Assembly (NCBI RefSeq): GCF_036311905.1
Contig: NZ_JAZDCH010000017.1
Coordinates: 62,001-126,000 of the forward strand
DNA length: 64,000 nt
Direction: 5' to 3'
From: Brachybacterium sp036311905
GTDB lineage: Bacteria; Actinomycetota; Actinomycetes; Actinomycetales; Dermabacteraceae
Of the stretch, positions 44,285 through 52,530 are shown piece by piece (the stretch's first letter is position 1; each line of letters starts with the position of its first letter). Position numbers and translations under genes: made by a program. The notes beneath the pieces are model-generated. The model worked only from the letters and a program-made list of their open reading frames with translations, was not told the origin of the DNA and did not search any database.

Positions 44285-44755
44285 TCAGGCCTTGGACGAG
44301 CCCTTCGCGGCGACGACCTGGATGAGCAGGTTGGCGAAGATGTCGTCGTGGAGACGGACGGTCGCCTTGTGCTCGCCGAGCGCACGGATCGGGGCGGGGA
44401 ACTCGACGGTGCGACGGTCGATGTCCTTGTCGAACGCCGACTTCACGCCCTCGGCGACCTCCTTGGAGGCCACGGCGCCGAAGAGGCGGCCGTTCTCGCC
44501 GGCGCGCTCCGCGATGACGACGGGCTTCGACTCCAGGGTCGCCTTGAGCGCCTGGGCCTCCTCGAGCGAGGCGATCGCGCGCTTGCCACGGGCGGCGCGG
44601 ATCTGGTCGAGCTGGCGCTGGCCGCCCTTGGTCCACGGGGTCGCGAGACCGCGGGGCATCAGGAAGTTGCGCGCGTAGCCGTCCTTGACGTCGACGACGT
44701 CACCGGCGGTGCCGAGGCCGGAGACCTCGTGGGTGAGGATGAGCTTGGTGGTCAT
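44285..44755 (-). CDS. rplI: 50S ribosomal protein bL9
   Basis: A 156-residue bL9. The N-terminal RNA-binding domain reads KLILTHEVSGLGTAGDVVDVKDGYARNFLMPRGLA (the family's V-x-G-L-G-x-x-G-D-V-V-x-V-K-x-G-Y-x-R-N-x-L signature). The long connecting helix (GGQRQLDQIRAARGKRAIASLEEAQALKATLES) and the C-terminal domain (ENGRLFGAVASKEVAEGVKSAFDKDIDRRTVEFPAPIRALGEHKATVRLHDDI) are complete. It is the last gene of the rpsF-ssb-rpsR-rplI operon, 17 bases after rpsR. Confidence 0.97.
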   Translation of the reverse strand: MTTKLILTHEVSGLGTAGDVVDVKDGYARNFLMPRGLATPWTKGGQRQLDQIRAARGKRAIASLEEAQALKATLESKPVVIAERAGENGRLFGAVASKEVAEGVKSAFDKDIDRRTVEFPAPIRALGEHKATVRLHDDIFANLLIQVVAAKGSSKA

Positions 44756-44772
44756 GTCTACGCCTTCCTCGC

Positions 44773-45009
44773 TCAGCGACCGGAGGTCGAGTAGGGCAGG
44801 AGCGCGATCTCGCGGGCGTTCTTCACGGCCTTCGCGATCTTGCGCTGCTCCTGGACGGAGACGCCGGTGACCCGACGGGCGCGGATCTTTCCGCGGTCGG
44901 AGATGAACTTGCGCAGCAGCGCGGCGTCCTTGTAGTCGACGGTCTCGAGACCGGCGGCCTTCAGCGGGTTCTGCTTCTTCTTCGGCTTGCGAAGAACAGG
45001 CTTGGCCAT
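44773..45009 (-). CDS. rpsR: 30S ribosomal protein bS18
   Basis: A 78-residue bS18: basic N-terminus (AKPVLRKPKKKQNPLKAAG), then VDYKDAALLRKFISDRGKIRARRVTGVSVQEQRKIAKAVKNAREIALLPY, the family signature that binds bS6 and 16S rRNA. It lacks the four cysteines of zinc-binding S18 variants, so it is a zinc-independent form. It lies between ssb and rplI in the operon; AGAAAGAAGGAGC provides the ribosome site. Confidence 0.97.
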   Translation of the reverse strand: MAKPVLRKPKKKQNPLKAAGLETVDYKDAALLRKFISDRGKIRARRVTGVSVQEQRKIAKAVKNAREIALLPYSTSGR

Positions 45010-45116
45010 CGTGGTGCTCCTTCTTTCTGAGGGGAGCCCGGGCATGGACCCGGGATGGAGTGGATCAGTGTCGTGCATCGACCGGCGCGGGGCCGGTCAG
45101 ACCGGTCGGGGACCGA

Positions 45117-45689
45117 TCAGAAGGGAGGGTCGTCGTACCCGCCCTGGTTGCCGCCGCCGGCCCACGGGTCGGCGTCGGGAGCGCCCTGCGGCGCATTGTT
45201 GTAACCGCCCTGCTGACCGCCGTAGCCGCCCTGGCCGCCGCCCTGCTGGCCGCCGCCGTAGCCGCCCTGGCCACCTCCCTGGTTGCCGCCGCCGAAGCCG
45301 CCGCGGCCTCCGCCGCCGCCTCCGCGCTGGACCTTGGTGGCCTTCGCGGTGGCGTAGCGCAGGGACGGACCGATCTCGTCGACGTCCAGCTCGACCGAGG
45401 TCCGCTGGTTGCCGTCACGGTCCTGGTAGGAGCGCTGCTTGAGACGGCCCTGCGCGATGACGCGGGAGCCCTTCTCGAGCGACTCGGCCACGTTCTCCGC
45501 GGCGTCGCGCCAGATGGAGCAGCGGAGGAACAGCGCCTCGCCGTCCTTCCACTCGTTCGACTGACGGTCGAAGGTGCGGGGGGTGGACGCGATGGTGAAC
45601 GACGCGACGGCCACACCGGACTGCGTGAAGCGCAGCTCTGGGTCAGCGGTCAGGTTGCCGATCACGGTGATGACGGTGTCGTTCGCCAT
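45117..45689 (-). CDS. ssb: Single-stranded DNA-binding protein
   Basis: A 190-residue SSB. The OB fold covers residues 1-115 (VITVIGNLTADPELRFTQSGVAVASFTIASTPRTFDRQ; EALFLRCSIWRDAAENVAESLEKGSRVIAQGRLKQRSY). A glycine/glutamine-rich linker with repeats of the G-G-Q-G-G-Y-G-G type follows, then the acidic C-terminal tip YDDPPF that recruits replication and repair partners. It is the second gene of the ribosomal operon, as usual in bacteria, 56 bases after rpsF. Confidence 0.97.
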   Translation of the reverse strand: MANDTVITVIGNLTADPELRFTQSGVAVASFTIASTPRTFDRQSNEWKDGEALFLRCSIWRDAAENVAESLEKGSRVIAQGRLKQRSYQDRDGNQRTSVELDVDEIGPSLRYATAKATKVQRGGGGGGRGGFGGGNQGGGQGGYGGGQQGGGQGGYGGQQGGYNNAPQGAPDADPWAGGGNQGGYDDPPF

Positions 45690-45745
45690 GGGTGCTCCTC
45701 TGCTCCGGGGTCGGATGGGGTGGTGCGCTGGTCAGCGACGCGAGG

Positions 45746-46036
45746 TCACTTGGCGTCGAGGCGCATGAGCTTGGTGCGCAGCACGGACTCGTTGAGTCCC
45801 AGCTGGCGGTCGAGCTCCTGAGCGGTCGCCGAGGTGGCGGTGAAGGTGAGGACGATGTAGATGCCCTCGGACTTCTTGTCGATCTCGTAGGCGAACTTGC
45901 GCTTGCCCCAGACGTCGACGTTGTCGACGGTGCCGCCCTCGGCCGGGACGACCTGGACGAGCTTCTCGAACGTAGTGCTCACGGTCCGCTCGTCGACGGA
46001 CGGGTCGAGGATCACGACCATTTCGTACTTGCGCAT
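45746..46036 (-). CDS. rpsF: 30S ribosomal protein bS6
   Basis: A 96-residue bS6: RKYEMVVILDPSVDERTVSTTFEKLVQVV, DNVDVWGKRKFAYEIDKKSEGIYIVLTFTATSATAQELDRQLGLNESVLRTKLMR. It partners bS18 on the ribosome platform. It heads the operon rpsF-ssb-rpsR-rplI. The ATG at 46036 is preceded by CAGGAGGTGGGTACCAGAC, a strong ribosome site. Confidence 0.96.
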   Translation of the reverse strand: MRKYEMVVILDPSVDERTVSTTFEKLVQVVPAEGGTVDNVDVWGKRKFAYEIDKKSEGIYIVLTFTATSATAQELDRQLGLNESVLRTKLMRLDAK

Positions 46037-46340
46037 GTCTGGTACCCACCTCCTGTGGTCTCTGCGGCCACGGTCTCTCCGTGGCAGGAGGGTTCATGCC
46101 ATCCGGGCGCGGCATCGGCGATGCGCGGCACGGACCGACCCAGCCTACCCGGCACCGTGATCTGCGGCCAGGGAGCGCCGACGGGTGCGCGGCGCATCAC
46201 AGGGCCTGCGTCTGCGACGCCCCACGCCTCGACGTCCGCTCCGTCCCCACGATCGCGCGCGCCCCACCGTGGGCGGACGACCAGCGCCGATGAGCGCTGC
46301 CCGGCCCGGGCCCCGCGGAGGGACGCGAGTCGCCCGGTGC
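46037..46340. promoter_or_regulatory. rpsF leader and catalase 3' flank
   Basis: This 304-base gap holds no plausible gene. Near rpsF the minus-strand leader contains the hairpin CCACGG-AGAGA-CCGTGG (46068-46084) followed by CCGC, about 30 bases before the start codon. Its position and the adjacent CCG resemble the bS6:bS18 autoregulatory element, but the match is loose. Beyond it, towards the catalase gene, I see no clear hairpin with a T tract. Confidence 0.3.
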
Positions 46341-48557
46341 TCAGGCCCCCGCGGGGAACCGCTCCCAGACGCGGTGGTTCCCGAGCAGGGCGATGATCTC
46401 GCCGAGCACGCTCTCGCCGTCCTCGCCGGCCACGAGCCCTGCGCCGCCGGGCGCGGTGCGCGCCTCGAGCGCCTCGCGGCCGGGGCCCCAGGCGCCGATC
46501 GCCTTCGCGTGGCGCCAGCACTCGTCGATCAGCTTGCCCACCCGCGGCTCGACCTCGCCGTTCCCGGGCGCGCCGGCCTTCGAGTCCACCGACGGGCGGG
46601 AGTCCGGGGCCAGGAGCGGGTTGCCGGCGAGCAGCAGGGCGTCCACCTCGACGGAGGCGGCGGTGCCGAGCGTGCGAGCCACCGGCACTCCGGCGACCTC
46701 GCCGCCGCGCGGCGCGATGACCAGCGGGGTCATCGAGGCGGCGACGATCGCCTCGTGCAGCTCCAGCAGGCCCGCGTTGTCCGCCTCGGGGTCGACGACG
46801 ATGCCGATCTTCCTGCCGTCGACGGGCCAGCTGCCGCCGAGCTGGGACAGCGGTGCGCTGGTTGCCGGCCCCTCCTCGGACCCGTCGGCCGGGACCGTCG
46901 GCTCCGGGGCGGGCAGGCCGAGGGCCGAAGCGACCCGCGCGCAGAGCTCGCCGTCGATGTTCGCCAGGCTCTGCAGCTGGCGCTCCTTGATCGTGTTCTC
47001 GTAGCACTTGCCGAGCTCGAAGGAGTACGCGTCGACGATGTGGTCCTTCTCGACCGGCGTCATGCTGCGCCAGAACAGGCGGGCCTGGCTGAAGTGGTCC
47101 TCGAAGGTGGCCGAGAGCTCCCGCTCCTTCACCCCCTCGGGCACCCGGACCGGCAGGTCCTCGAAGGCGCCGTCCATCTCGCCCGCCATGAACGGGCAGC
47201 CCCCGTCCAGGGAGTTCGGCTGATAGGGCGCGACACCGGCGTGGTCGCCCTGCTGGCCGTAGCCGTCCCGGAGCATGTCGTTGACCGGGGCGTGCGCACG
47301 GTTGATCGGCAGCTGCGCGAAGTTCGGCCCGCCGAGCCGGGTGAGCTGGGTGTCGACGTAGGAGAACAGCCGCACCTGCAGCAGCGGGTCGTCGGTGACG
47401 TCGATGCCCGGCACCAGATGCCCGGGGTTGAAGGCGACCTGCTCGGTCTCGGCGAAGTAGTTGCTGGGGTTGCGGTCCAGGGTGAGACGGCCGATGGGCT
47501 GCACCGGCGCCAGCTCCTCGGGCACGAACTTCGTGGGGTCCAGCAGATCGATGCCCTCGAAGCTCTGCTCCTCGTTGTCGGGGAACACCTGGATCCCGAG
47601 CTCCCAGCTGGGGTGGGCGCCGGACTCGATCGCATCGGCGAGGTCGCGGCGATGGAAGTCCGGGTCGTTGCCGCCCAGGAGCTGCGCCTCCTCCCAGGTC
47701 AGCGAGTGCACGCCGAGCTGAGGCTTCCAATGGAACTTCACCAACGAGGTCTCCCCGGCAGCGTTCGCGAGCCGGAAGGTGTGGACCCCGAAGCCCTCCA
47801 TCGTCCGGTAGGACCGCGGGATGCCGCGATCGCCCATGAACCACAGGGTGTGATGCTGGGCCTCGGTGTGCAGGGAGACGAAGTCCCAGAAGGTGTCGTG
47901 CGCGCTCTGGGCCTGGGGGATCTCCCGATCGGGATGGGGCTTGGCGGCGTGGACGACGTCGGGGAACTTGATGCCGTCCTGGATGAAGAACACCGGGATG
48001 TTGTTGGCGACCAGGTCGAAGGTTCCCTCGTCGGTGTAGAACTTCGTGGCGAAGCCGCGCGTGTCCCGGGCGGTGTCCATCGAGCCGCGCGAGCCGACGA
48101 CGGTGGAGAAGCGGGTGAACACCTCGGTGCGCTTCCCCTTGGCGAGGAATCCGGCCCGGCACACGGGCTCCGCGGTGCCGTACCCCTCGAAGACGCCATG
48201 GGCGGCGGCACCACGGGCATGGACCACTCGTTCCGGGATCCGCTCGTGGTCGAAATGGGTGATCTTCTCGCGCAGGTGGTGGTCCTGCAGCAGCACGGGG
48301 CCGCGCCGGCCCGCCTTCAGCGAGTGGTCGGTGTCGCGCAGCCGTGCTCCCTGCGAGGTGGTCAGGAAGGCACCCTGCTGGGCGTTCGTGCTGCGCTCCG
48401 GGCCCGGCTCGGCGCCGGTGGGCGTGCGCGGCTGCGCACCCTCCTGATCGGGCTTCGGCGGGAGGGGCCCGTCCGGTGTGGTCGGCTCCTCGAGCTGGGG
48501 CGGGCGGCTGCCGGGCCGGCCGGGAGCGGGGGTGGGGGTCTTCTTCGGAGGGGTCAT
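46341..48557 (-). CDS. katE: Large-subunit catalase (clade 2, HPII-like)
   Basis: A 738-residue haem catalase that converts hydrogen peroxide to water and oxygen. The distal His region is ITHFDHERIPERVVHARGAAAHGVFEGYG, the distal Asn is in FDLVANNIPVFFIQDGIKFPD, and the proximal Tyr is in VRLFSYVDTQLTRLGGPNF (R-x-F-x-Y). After about residue 560 follows the flavodoxin/DJ-1-like C-terminal domain typical of large catalases (KIGIVVDPEADNAGLLELHEAIVAASMTPLVIAPRGGEV...VDALLLAGN). A Pro-rich N-terminal tail precedes the conserved part. The ATG at 48557 with GGAGA upstream is preferred to the in-frame codon at 48605. Confidence 0.95.
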   Translation of the reverse strand: MTPPKKTPTPAPGRPGSRPPQLEEPTTPDGPLPPKPDQEGAQPRTPTGAEPGPERSTNAQQGAFLTTSQGARLRDTDHSLKAGRRGPVLLQDHHLREKITHFDHERIPERVVHARGAAAHGVFEGYGTAEPVCRAGFLAKGKRTEVFTRFSTVVGSRGSMDTARDTRGFATKFYTDEGTFDLVANNIPVFFIQDGIKFPDVVHAAKPHPDREIPQAQSAHDTFWDFVSLHTEAQHHTLWFMGDRGIPRSYRTMEGFGVHTFRLANAAGETSLVKFHWKPQLGVHSLTWEEAQLLGGNDPDFHRRDLADAIESGAHPSWELGIQVFPDNEEQSFEGIDLLDPTKFVPEELAPVQPIGRLTLDRNPSNYFAETEQVAFNPGHLVPGIDVTDDPLLQVRLFSYVDTQLTRLGGPNFAQLPINRAHAPVNDMLRDGYGQQGDHAGVAPYQPNSLDGGCPFMAGEMDGAFEDLPVRVPEGVKERELSATFEDHFSQARLFWRSMTPVEKDHIVDAYSFELGKCYENTIKERQLQSLANIDGELCARVASALGLPAPEPTVPADGSEEGPATSAPLSQLGGSWPVDGRKIGIVVDPEADNAGLLELHEAIVAASMTPLVIAPRGGEVAGVPVARTLGTAASVEVDALLLAGNPLLAPDSRPSVDSKAGAPGNGEVEPRVGKLIDECWRHAKAIGAWGPGREALEARTAPGGAGLVAGEDGESVLGEIIALLGNHRVWERFPAGA

Positions 48558-48727
48558 GACGTGTCTCCTCGGGGATTTGCGCGGATCGTCGCTGACGCCG
48601 GTCACGGTAGGCGTGTACGCGGCGGACCGACAGTCGCCCGAGCGTTCGTGCAGGGCAGTGCGCAGAACGATCGGTCCGGCATGGTGCCCTCGCCGCGAAC
48701 AACGCGCTGCGGGAGGAGTTCACCCTC

Positions 48728-49573
48728 GTGGACGCCGTCCTGATGCTGACCGAGATTCCCCGGCTGTCCCACGGCAGGCCGGAGATCGCGAAGCTCATCC
48801 CCAACCATCACGCCGCCTCACTCTCGTATCCCACTCTCGGGGTCCTCGGGAGGCGGCGGCTCATCGCGCTGTTCATGTCCTGCGTGCTCCGACTCGTCGA
48901 CAACGCGCCCGAGGAGGAGCGGGAGCGGTACGACCTGCGATGGAACCGCTGGTTGGAGCCGGAGGCGGCGGAGGACGCCGCTCGGTACCTGCACGCGCAC
49001 ACGCTCACCGGCGTCCCGCGCACCGTGCTGGGGATGGTGGCGACCAACGCCCCTTGGCGCACGGCGCCCCAGCTCTCCTCGGCACTTGCCGCCGCCTCCG
49101 CCGCCGGGGCGTTCGGCGTCTTCTACAGCTACATCTGGCAGATGTCCGCCGCGCTGTCGACAGGCCGCCCGGTGATGATCGGCCTGCTCGCGATCACCTC
49201 GATGGTGGTGTGGCTGCTGCTGAGCAACGGCCTCTGGGAGCGCGCGAGCCATGCGGAGCCTGCCGAGGTCCTCGTGTACTACAACCTCTCCACCGTGCTC
49301 ACCTTGTTTCTGCGCGTGCTCGCTCTCTACCTGTCGCTGTTCGCGCTGATCCTCGCGGCCGGTCTGGTGGTGATCGATCCGGACTTCATGGCGCAGATCG
49401 TCCAGCGGCCGGTGGATCTGTCGAACTACGTGGACATCGCGTGGCTGAGCGCCGCGATGGGGGTGGTCGCCGGCGGTCTCGTCACGAGCTTCGACGAGTC
49501 GACGGACCTGCGAAGGCTCACCCACGGGAGGCGTGAGATGTCACGCCGCCGGCAGGACGAGGACGACCGCTGA
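48728..49573 (+). CDS. Predicted membrane protein of unknown function
   Basis: A 281-residue protein that I do not recognise. The N-terminal half is soluble and helical (RRRLIALFMSCVLRLVDNAPEEERERYDLRWNRWLEPEAAEDAARYLHAH). Four hydrophobic helices follow: APQLSSALAAASAAGAFGVFYSYIW, MIGLLAITSMVVWLLLSNGLW, TVLTLFLRVLALYLSLFALILAAGLVVI and YVDIAWLSAAMGVVAGGLV. The C-terminus is Arg/Asp-rich. The GTG at 48728 has GGGAGGAG nine bases upstream. It is convergent with the PBP gene and divergent from katE. Confidence 0.7.
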   Translation: MDAVLMLTEIPRLSHGRPEIAKLIPNHHAASLSYPTLGVLGRRRLIALFMSCVLRLVDNAPEEERERYDLRWNRWLEPEAAEDAARYLHAHTLTGVPRTVLGMVATNAPWRTAPQLSSALAAASAAGAFGVFYSYIWQMSAALSTGRPVMIGLLAITSMVVWLLLSNGLWERASHAEPAEVLVYYNLSTVLTLFLRVLALYLSLFALILAAGLVVIDPDFMAQIVQRPVDLSNYVDIAWLSAAMGVVAGGLVTSFDESTDLRRLTHGRREMSRRRQDEDDR

Positions 49574-49590
49574 GCCGCCCGCAGGGCGGC
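49574..49590. terminator. Small bidirectional terminator hairpin
   Basis: GCCGCCC (49574-49580) pairs with GGGCGGC (49584-49590) around GCA, directly after the stop of the membrane-protein gene and 70 bases past the convergent PBP gene's stop. Confidence 0.55.
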
Positions 49591-49660
49591 CGGTGCAGCT
49601 CTCGGTCTTCCGCGGAGAGCCGCACCGCGCGGCCGCGGGTCAACCGACCCGTGTGCGCGG

Positions 49661-52357
49661 TCAGTCGCCGCCGGTGGTGGTCTGCGCGGTCTCGCCCGCG
49701 GCGTCCGTCTCCCCGTCGTCGCGACCGGTCACGTTGCCGTTCCCGTTCCCGCGGCCGCCGCCCTGCCCCTGGCCCTGCGTGTCCGTGCCCTCGGTGGGCT
49801 GGGTCTCGCCGGGTTCGGTGGTCTGCTCGATCGGCTCCTCGGTCGTGGGCTCCTCGGTGGTGGGCTCCTCCGAGGGCTCCTCGGTCGTGGGCTCCTCCGT
49901 GGTGGGCTCCTCGGTCGTCGGCTCCTCGGTGGTGGGCTCCTCCGAGGGCTCCTCGGTCGGCTGCTGCGTGGCGGGCTCGCGCGGCGCTTGGGTGCTGCGG
50001 GAGCGCTTCTCGTTGTCGAGCGTGACCTCGTCGGGGAAGTCCAGCTCCTCCTGGCCCTCCAGGGAGGTCGACATGATGTCGCCCCAGACCTGGGTGGGGA
50101 AGGTGCCGCCGGTGATGGAGTCCTCGCCGCCGAAGGCGGTCAGCGCCTCCTCGGAGGTGCCGTCGGCCGAGGGCTGGAACATGCCCACCGCCGTGACCAG
50201 CTGCGGGGTGAAGCCCACGAACCACGCCGAGCGGAAGCTCTCCGAAGTACCGGTCTTGCCGGCCACGGGGCGGCCGTCCATGACGTCCTGGAGGGAACGG
50301 GCCGAGCCCGAGGTGGGCGGGCCCTGCAGGGCCACGGTCGCGTTGATCGCGACCTCCTCGTCGAGCGCCTGGGTCTCCGAGACCTCGTGCTCGTAGGCGG
50401 AGGACCCGTCGGGACGGGTGACCGACTGGACGATGTACGAGCTGCGGTGGACGCCGCCCGAGGCGATGGTCGCGTAGACCTCGCCCATCTCGAGCACCGT
50501 CGGGGAGGCGGAGCCGAGCACGTTCGAGGGCACCGGATCCAGGCCCGGGGTGTCCTCCGGCAAGCCCAGCGTGATCGCGGTCTCCTGCGTGCGCTCGGGG
50601 CCGATCTCCAAGTTGATCTCCGCGTAGGCGGTGTTGATCGAGCTGGTGGTCGCCTTCTCGAGGGTGACTCGGCCGTAGTCGACGTCGTTGAAGTTCTTCA
50701 CCGTCCAGCCGCCGGGGACGTCGAAGGACTTCGGCGAGTTCCCGTCCCAGCGCGAGTCCAGCGGGTAGCCGTCCTCGAGGGCGGCGATGAGGGTGAAGGT
50801 CTTGAAGATCGAGCCGGCCTGCATCCGCGACTGGGTCGCGTCGTTGCGGGACTGGGTGACGTAGTCCGCGCCGCCGTACATGCCGCGGATCGCCCCGGTG
50901 GAGGGGTCGATGGTCACGGTGCCGACGTGGTTGTTCTCGGGCCGGTCGTCCGGGAGGTTCTCGATCGCCTGGACGGTGTTCTGCTGGATCATCGGGTCGA
51001 TCGTGGAGACGATCGTGAACCCGCCCGTGTTGATCTCGTCCTCGGTGAAGCCCTGCGCCACGAGCTCCTTGCGGACCTGGGCCAGCAGGTAGCCGTTGGT
51101 GCCGCCGAGCGAGTTCTCGTTCGCGGGGTCGATGGTCTCGGGGAACTGGAGGGCGTCACCCTCGGCCGGGGTCATCTGCCCGAGGTTCACCTGGCGGGTG
51201 ATCACGCGGTCCCACAGCTCGGTCGCCTTCTCCGGGTTCTCCGCCGGGTCGTAGGCCGACGGGGCGGGGATCACGGCGACCAGCAGCGCGGCCTCCGCGT
51301 CGGTCATCTCCGCGGCGGGCTTGCCGAAGTACGCCTGGGAGGCCTCCTCGACGCCGTAGGCACCGCGGCCGAAGTAGATGGTGTTGAGGTAGCGGGAGAG
51401 GATCTCGTCCTTGGACAGCTCCTCGTCGATCTTCAGCGCCATCACCATCTCGCGGACCTTGCCGACGTAACTGGTGGTGGTGCCGGTGTAGTACCGCTCC
51501 ACGTACTGCTGGGTGATGGTGGACCCGCCCTGGCGGGCTCCGCCGGAGAGGTTGTTGATCAGGGCGCGGGCGATGCCGCGCGGGGAGATGCCGCGGTTGT
51601 CGTAGAAGCTCGAGTCCTCGCTCGCGACGACCGCGTCCTTGACGTTCTGCGGGATCTCGTCGGAGGAGAGCTCGGTGCGGTTGATCTCGCTGAACTGGCC
51701 CATCTCGGTCTCGCCGTCGGCGAAGTACACCCGGGTGGTCTGCGCGAGGGCGAAGTCCGAGGGCTCGGGCACCTCGGTGTCGTTGTACAGCCACACGGAG
51801 AAGCCGACGCCGGCGATGACCAGCAGCGCGGCGAAGCCCGCGATCATGCGGAACGACGGGATCCAGCGCCAGGGGTTCTTCGCCCCGGCGCGCGGGTAGT
51901 TCAGGAAGTTGGTGGCACGGGCCTTGCGGGGCTTCCCGCCGGAGCGCTTCGCGGCGGTCCCCGCGGCGGCCGAGCTCGCGGCTCCAGCCTTCGCGGCGCC
52001 GGCCTTCGCGCCCCCGTCGGCGGAGCGGGCGTGGCGCCGGGAGACCGAGGGGCCGCCGGCGGGTCCACCGGACGAGCTCTTCGCGGCGCCGCTCTTCGCG
52101 GTCGCGGGCTTCGCTCCGGAGCCCTTTGCGGCGGAGCGCTTCGCGGTCGCGCCCGCGCCGGCCGCGGCACCTGCCGCAGCGGCGCCGTCGGCGCGTCGGC
52201 CCGTGCGGCTGGTGCCGCGGGGCTCCTCGCTCGGCGAGCTGCCGGACGGCTTCGAGGACGACGAGGAACGCCGCACTCCGGCTGCGCGACGTGCGCCGCC
52301 GGTCTGCTTCCTGGCTCGATCCGACGAGCCGCGGGACGAGCGTCGAGAGTCGCTCAC
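49661..52357 (-). CDS. Class A penicillin-binding protein (transglycosylase/transpeptidase)
   Basis: An 898-residue bifunctional peptidoglycan synthase. A 150-residue disordered Ala/Lys/Ser-rich cytoplasmic tail precedes the signal anchor (FRMIAGFAALLVIAGVGFSVWLYN). The GT51 domain has VVASEDSSFYDNRGISPRGIARALINNL (catalytic Glu), GGSTITQQYVER and SRYLNTIYFGRGAYGVEEASQAYFG. The transpeptidase has SIFKTFTL (S-x-x-K, about residue 515), SSIN (S-x-N) and KTGTS (about residue 698). A low-complexity tail with repeats of EEPTT follows. It is an actinobacterial PonA-type enzyme. In actinobacteria this locus often lies next to whiB, but here the neighbours are a membrane gene and the CCA-adding enzyme. 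Confidence 0.95.
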   Translation of the reverse strand: MSDSRRSSRGSSDRARKQTGGARRAAGVRRSSSSSKPSGSSPSEEPRGTSRTGRRADGAAAAGAAAGAGATAKRSAAKGSGAKPATAKSGAAKSSSGGPAGGPSVSRRHARSADGGAKAGAAKAGAASSAAAGTAAKRSGGKPRKARATNFLNYPRAGAKNPWRWIPSFRMIAGFAALLVIAGVGFSVWLYNDTEVPEPSDFALAQTTRVYFADGETEMGQFSEINRTELSSDEIPQNVKDAVVASEDSSFYDNRGISPRGIARALINNLSGGARQGGSTITQQYVERYYTGTTTSYVGKVREMVMALKIDEELSKDEILSRYLNTIYFGRGAYGVEEASQAYFGKPAAEMTDAEAALLVAVIPAPSAYDPAENPEKATELWDRVITRQVNLGQMTPAEGDALQFPETIDPANENSLGGTNGYLLAQVRKELVAQGFTEDEINTGGFTIVSTIDPMIQQNTVQAIENLPDDRPENNHVGTVTIDPSTGAIRGMYGGADYVTQSRNDATQSRMQAGSIFKTFTLIAALEDGYPLDSRWDGNSPKSFDVPGGWTVKNFNDVDYGRVTLEKATTSSINTAYAEINLEIGPERTQETAITLGLPEDTPGLDPVPSNVLGSASPTVLEMGEVYATIASGGVHRSSYIVQSVTRPDGSSAYEHEVSETQALDEEVAINATVALQGPPTSGSARSLQDVMDGRPVAGKTGTSESFRSAWFVGFTPQLVTAVGMFQPSADGTSEEALTAFGGEDSITGGTFPTQVWGDIMSTSLEGQEELDFPDEVTLDNEKRSRSTQAPREPATQQPTEEPSEEPTTEEPTTEEPTTEEPTTEEPSEEPTTEEPTTEEPIEQTTEPGETQPTEGTDTQGQGQGGGRGNGNGNVTGRDDGETDAAGETAQTTTGGD
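49835..49965. repeat. Tandem repeats encoding the PBP tail
   Basis: About eight imperfect copies of a 15-base unit (GGCTCCTCGGTCGTG type on the plus strand) encode successive TTEEP/SEEP blocks in the PBP C-terminus. Such a tract is prone to copy-number change by slippage. Confidence 0.8.
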
Positions 52358-52530
52358 GGGCTGCTCCTAGTCCTTCGGGGGCACGGACGGGTGGCACCCC
52401 GCGAGGGGGCGCAGTCCCTCAGTATGGGCACGCCCCCCTCACGACGGAACGACCTGGCGTCGAAGCACACAGGGTGTGCACGTTCCATGCGGCGCCGCTC
52501 ACAGCGCGGCGGCGAGCCTCCACAGGACCC

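Noticed and set aside
42466..44385. Permease with a long N-terminal extension to 44385
   Set aside because: The extra 160 codons run through two inverted repeats and have no similarity to permeases; the GTG at 43905 opens the conserved part.
49832..49965. CRISPR-like regularly spaced repeats
   Set aside because: The units are 15 bases with no unique spacers and encode the in-frame TTEEP tail of the PBP.
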